Assembly (NCBI GenBank): GCA_017538845.1
Contig: JAFYIC010000008.1
Span: 1-6,600 of the forward strand
DNA length: 6,600 bases
Direction: 5' to 3'
Source of the DNA: Bacillota bacterium
Lineage (GTDB): Bacteria; Bacillota; Clostridia; Peptostreptococcales; Anaerovoracaceae
Shown: positions 6,000-6,600 of the stretch, one piece after another
Position numbering within the stretch: position 1 is the stretch's first letter
Layout of the letters: each line of letters opens with the position of its first letter
Notes under the pieces: generated by a model
Seen by the model: the letters and a program-made list of their open reading frames with translations, nothing else
The model's database searches: none
Told to the model about the DNA's origin: nothing
Program-made: the position numbers and the translations under genes

Positions 6000-6600
6000 A
6001 GAAGTTAAACTTCGTACTTGCCCATTGAATTATCTTTAATGTCATATTGTCTATCCACTCTGCTGCCGCGCTGTCCGGCATCAGGAATTTGATACCGACT
6101 ATAGCCAGCTCGCAGACGAGCAGTATGATGAGTATGGTGAGTATTATATTGAGTACTATTCTCCCTTTACTCTTTTTCTTTTTTGGAGCTTCGACGTCAG
6201 CGCCAGCGCTGTCACTATCGTCACTGCTGTCGCCAGCAACGGCTTTATCTCCATCCTCTTCGTTTTCGATATTCTTATCTTCATTTTCCTTCTCCCATGT
6301 TTCGCTTTCGAGCTCTTCGTCACCGGCTGCGTCTCCATCGGGGCCTGGTTCCCCTGTATCTTCGTCGTCTGAACGAAAGGGACGGTCAGCCTCCTCTCCG
6401 CCGGTCTGCAGGCCGTCAGTCTCGCCAAGAGCCGCCTGGTCAGCATCATTTATGCCCAGTTCGTCCTTGTCGGCCTCATCAGCCAGTCTCATCGCTTCCA
6501 GTTCCGCCATGAGCGCTGCCTTGTCGATCATTTTCGTAGCTGCGTCCCAGTCAAACTCGGAGTCTCTCTTCATGAGTTCCATCTCCTCGTCCGTCATGGG
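5995..6600 (-). CDS. Acidic protein with one C-terminal membrane helix, unknown function (5' end uncertain, probably outside window)
   Basis: I do not recognise a named family. The frame is open to the right edge. The first visible Met codon is at 6597, but the codon before it is Pro (CCC) and no ribosome binding site is visible, so the true start is probably upstream. From the Met there are 200 residues. Positions 1-60 look helical and acidic (DEEMELM, KAALMAELEAMRLADEADKD). Positions 60-138 are low-complexity, dominated by Asp, Glu, Gly and Ser, and are surely disordered. A basic patch KKKKSKGR (139-146) precedes one membrane helix (147-169), then a short tail of about 30 residues with PDSAAAEWIDN. 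The basic patch puts the acidic part in the cytoplasm and the tail outside. Clostridial proteins with an N-terminal zinc ribbon, acidic linker and C-terminal helix have a similar plan, so a zinc ribbon may lie beyond the edge; this is a guess. Its position 34 bases before the UPF0182 gene suggests a shared transcript and perhaps a shared envelope role. Confidence 0.75.
   Translation of the reverse strand, partial: PMTDEEMELMKRDSEFDWDAATKMIDKAALMAELEAMRLADEADKDELGINDADQAALGETDGLQTGGEEADRPFRSDDEDTGEPGPDGDAAGDEELESETWEKENEDKNIENEEDGDKAVAGDSSDDSDSAGADVEAPKKKKSKGRIVLNIILTILIILLVCELAIVGIKFLMPDSAAAEWIDNMTLKIIQWASTKFNFL

Overview
The window looks like a stretch of chromosome from a Gram-positive anaerobe of the Bacillota, most likely class Clostridia. 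This rests on strong AGGAGG-type ribosome binding sites, two GTG starts, a UPF0182 membrane protein, and a glutamine synthetase of about 640 residues resembling long clostridial forms. Base composition is balanced, unlike low-GC clostridia such as C. perfringens. The placement below class is not resolvable by eye.

All four genes lie on the minus strand, so transcription runs from right to left. From the right edge they are: (1) 6600-5995, a protein of at least 200 residues with a long acidic cytoplasmic part and one C-terminal membrane helix, cut by the window edge; (2) 5960-3072, a complete 962-residue UPF0182 (COG1615) protein with seven membrane helices and a large extracytoplasmic domain, function unknown; (3) 2954-1038, a complete 638-residue glutamine synthetase with two internal insertions and a long C-terminal extension; (4) 1025-1, the first 341 residues of seryl-tRNA synthetase, cut by the left edge. 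The gaps are 34, 117 and 12 bases, so there is no long non-coding stretch. The many plus-strand reading frames are shadows of these genes.

The two membrane proteins form one likely unit, and glutamine synthetase plus serS another. The 117-base gap between the units is the most interesting part. Read on the minus strand it holds a small GC hairpin, then a long hairpin with a U-rich end resembling an intrinsic terminator. That end lies only 8 bases before the glutamine synthetase ribosome binding site. No promoter fits between them, so synthetase mRNA must pass through the hairpin. A four-codon ORF (Met-Pro-Arg-Pro) begins in the hairpin's 5' arm, and the two hairpins can pair alternatively. 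This suggests, but does not prove, an attenuation-type leader controlling glutamine synthetase and serS.

No mobile element, CRISPR array, tRNA, rRNA or obvious horizontally acquired segment was seen.
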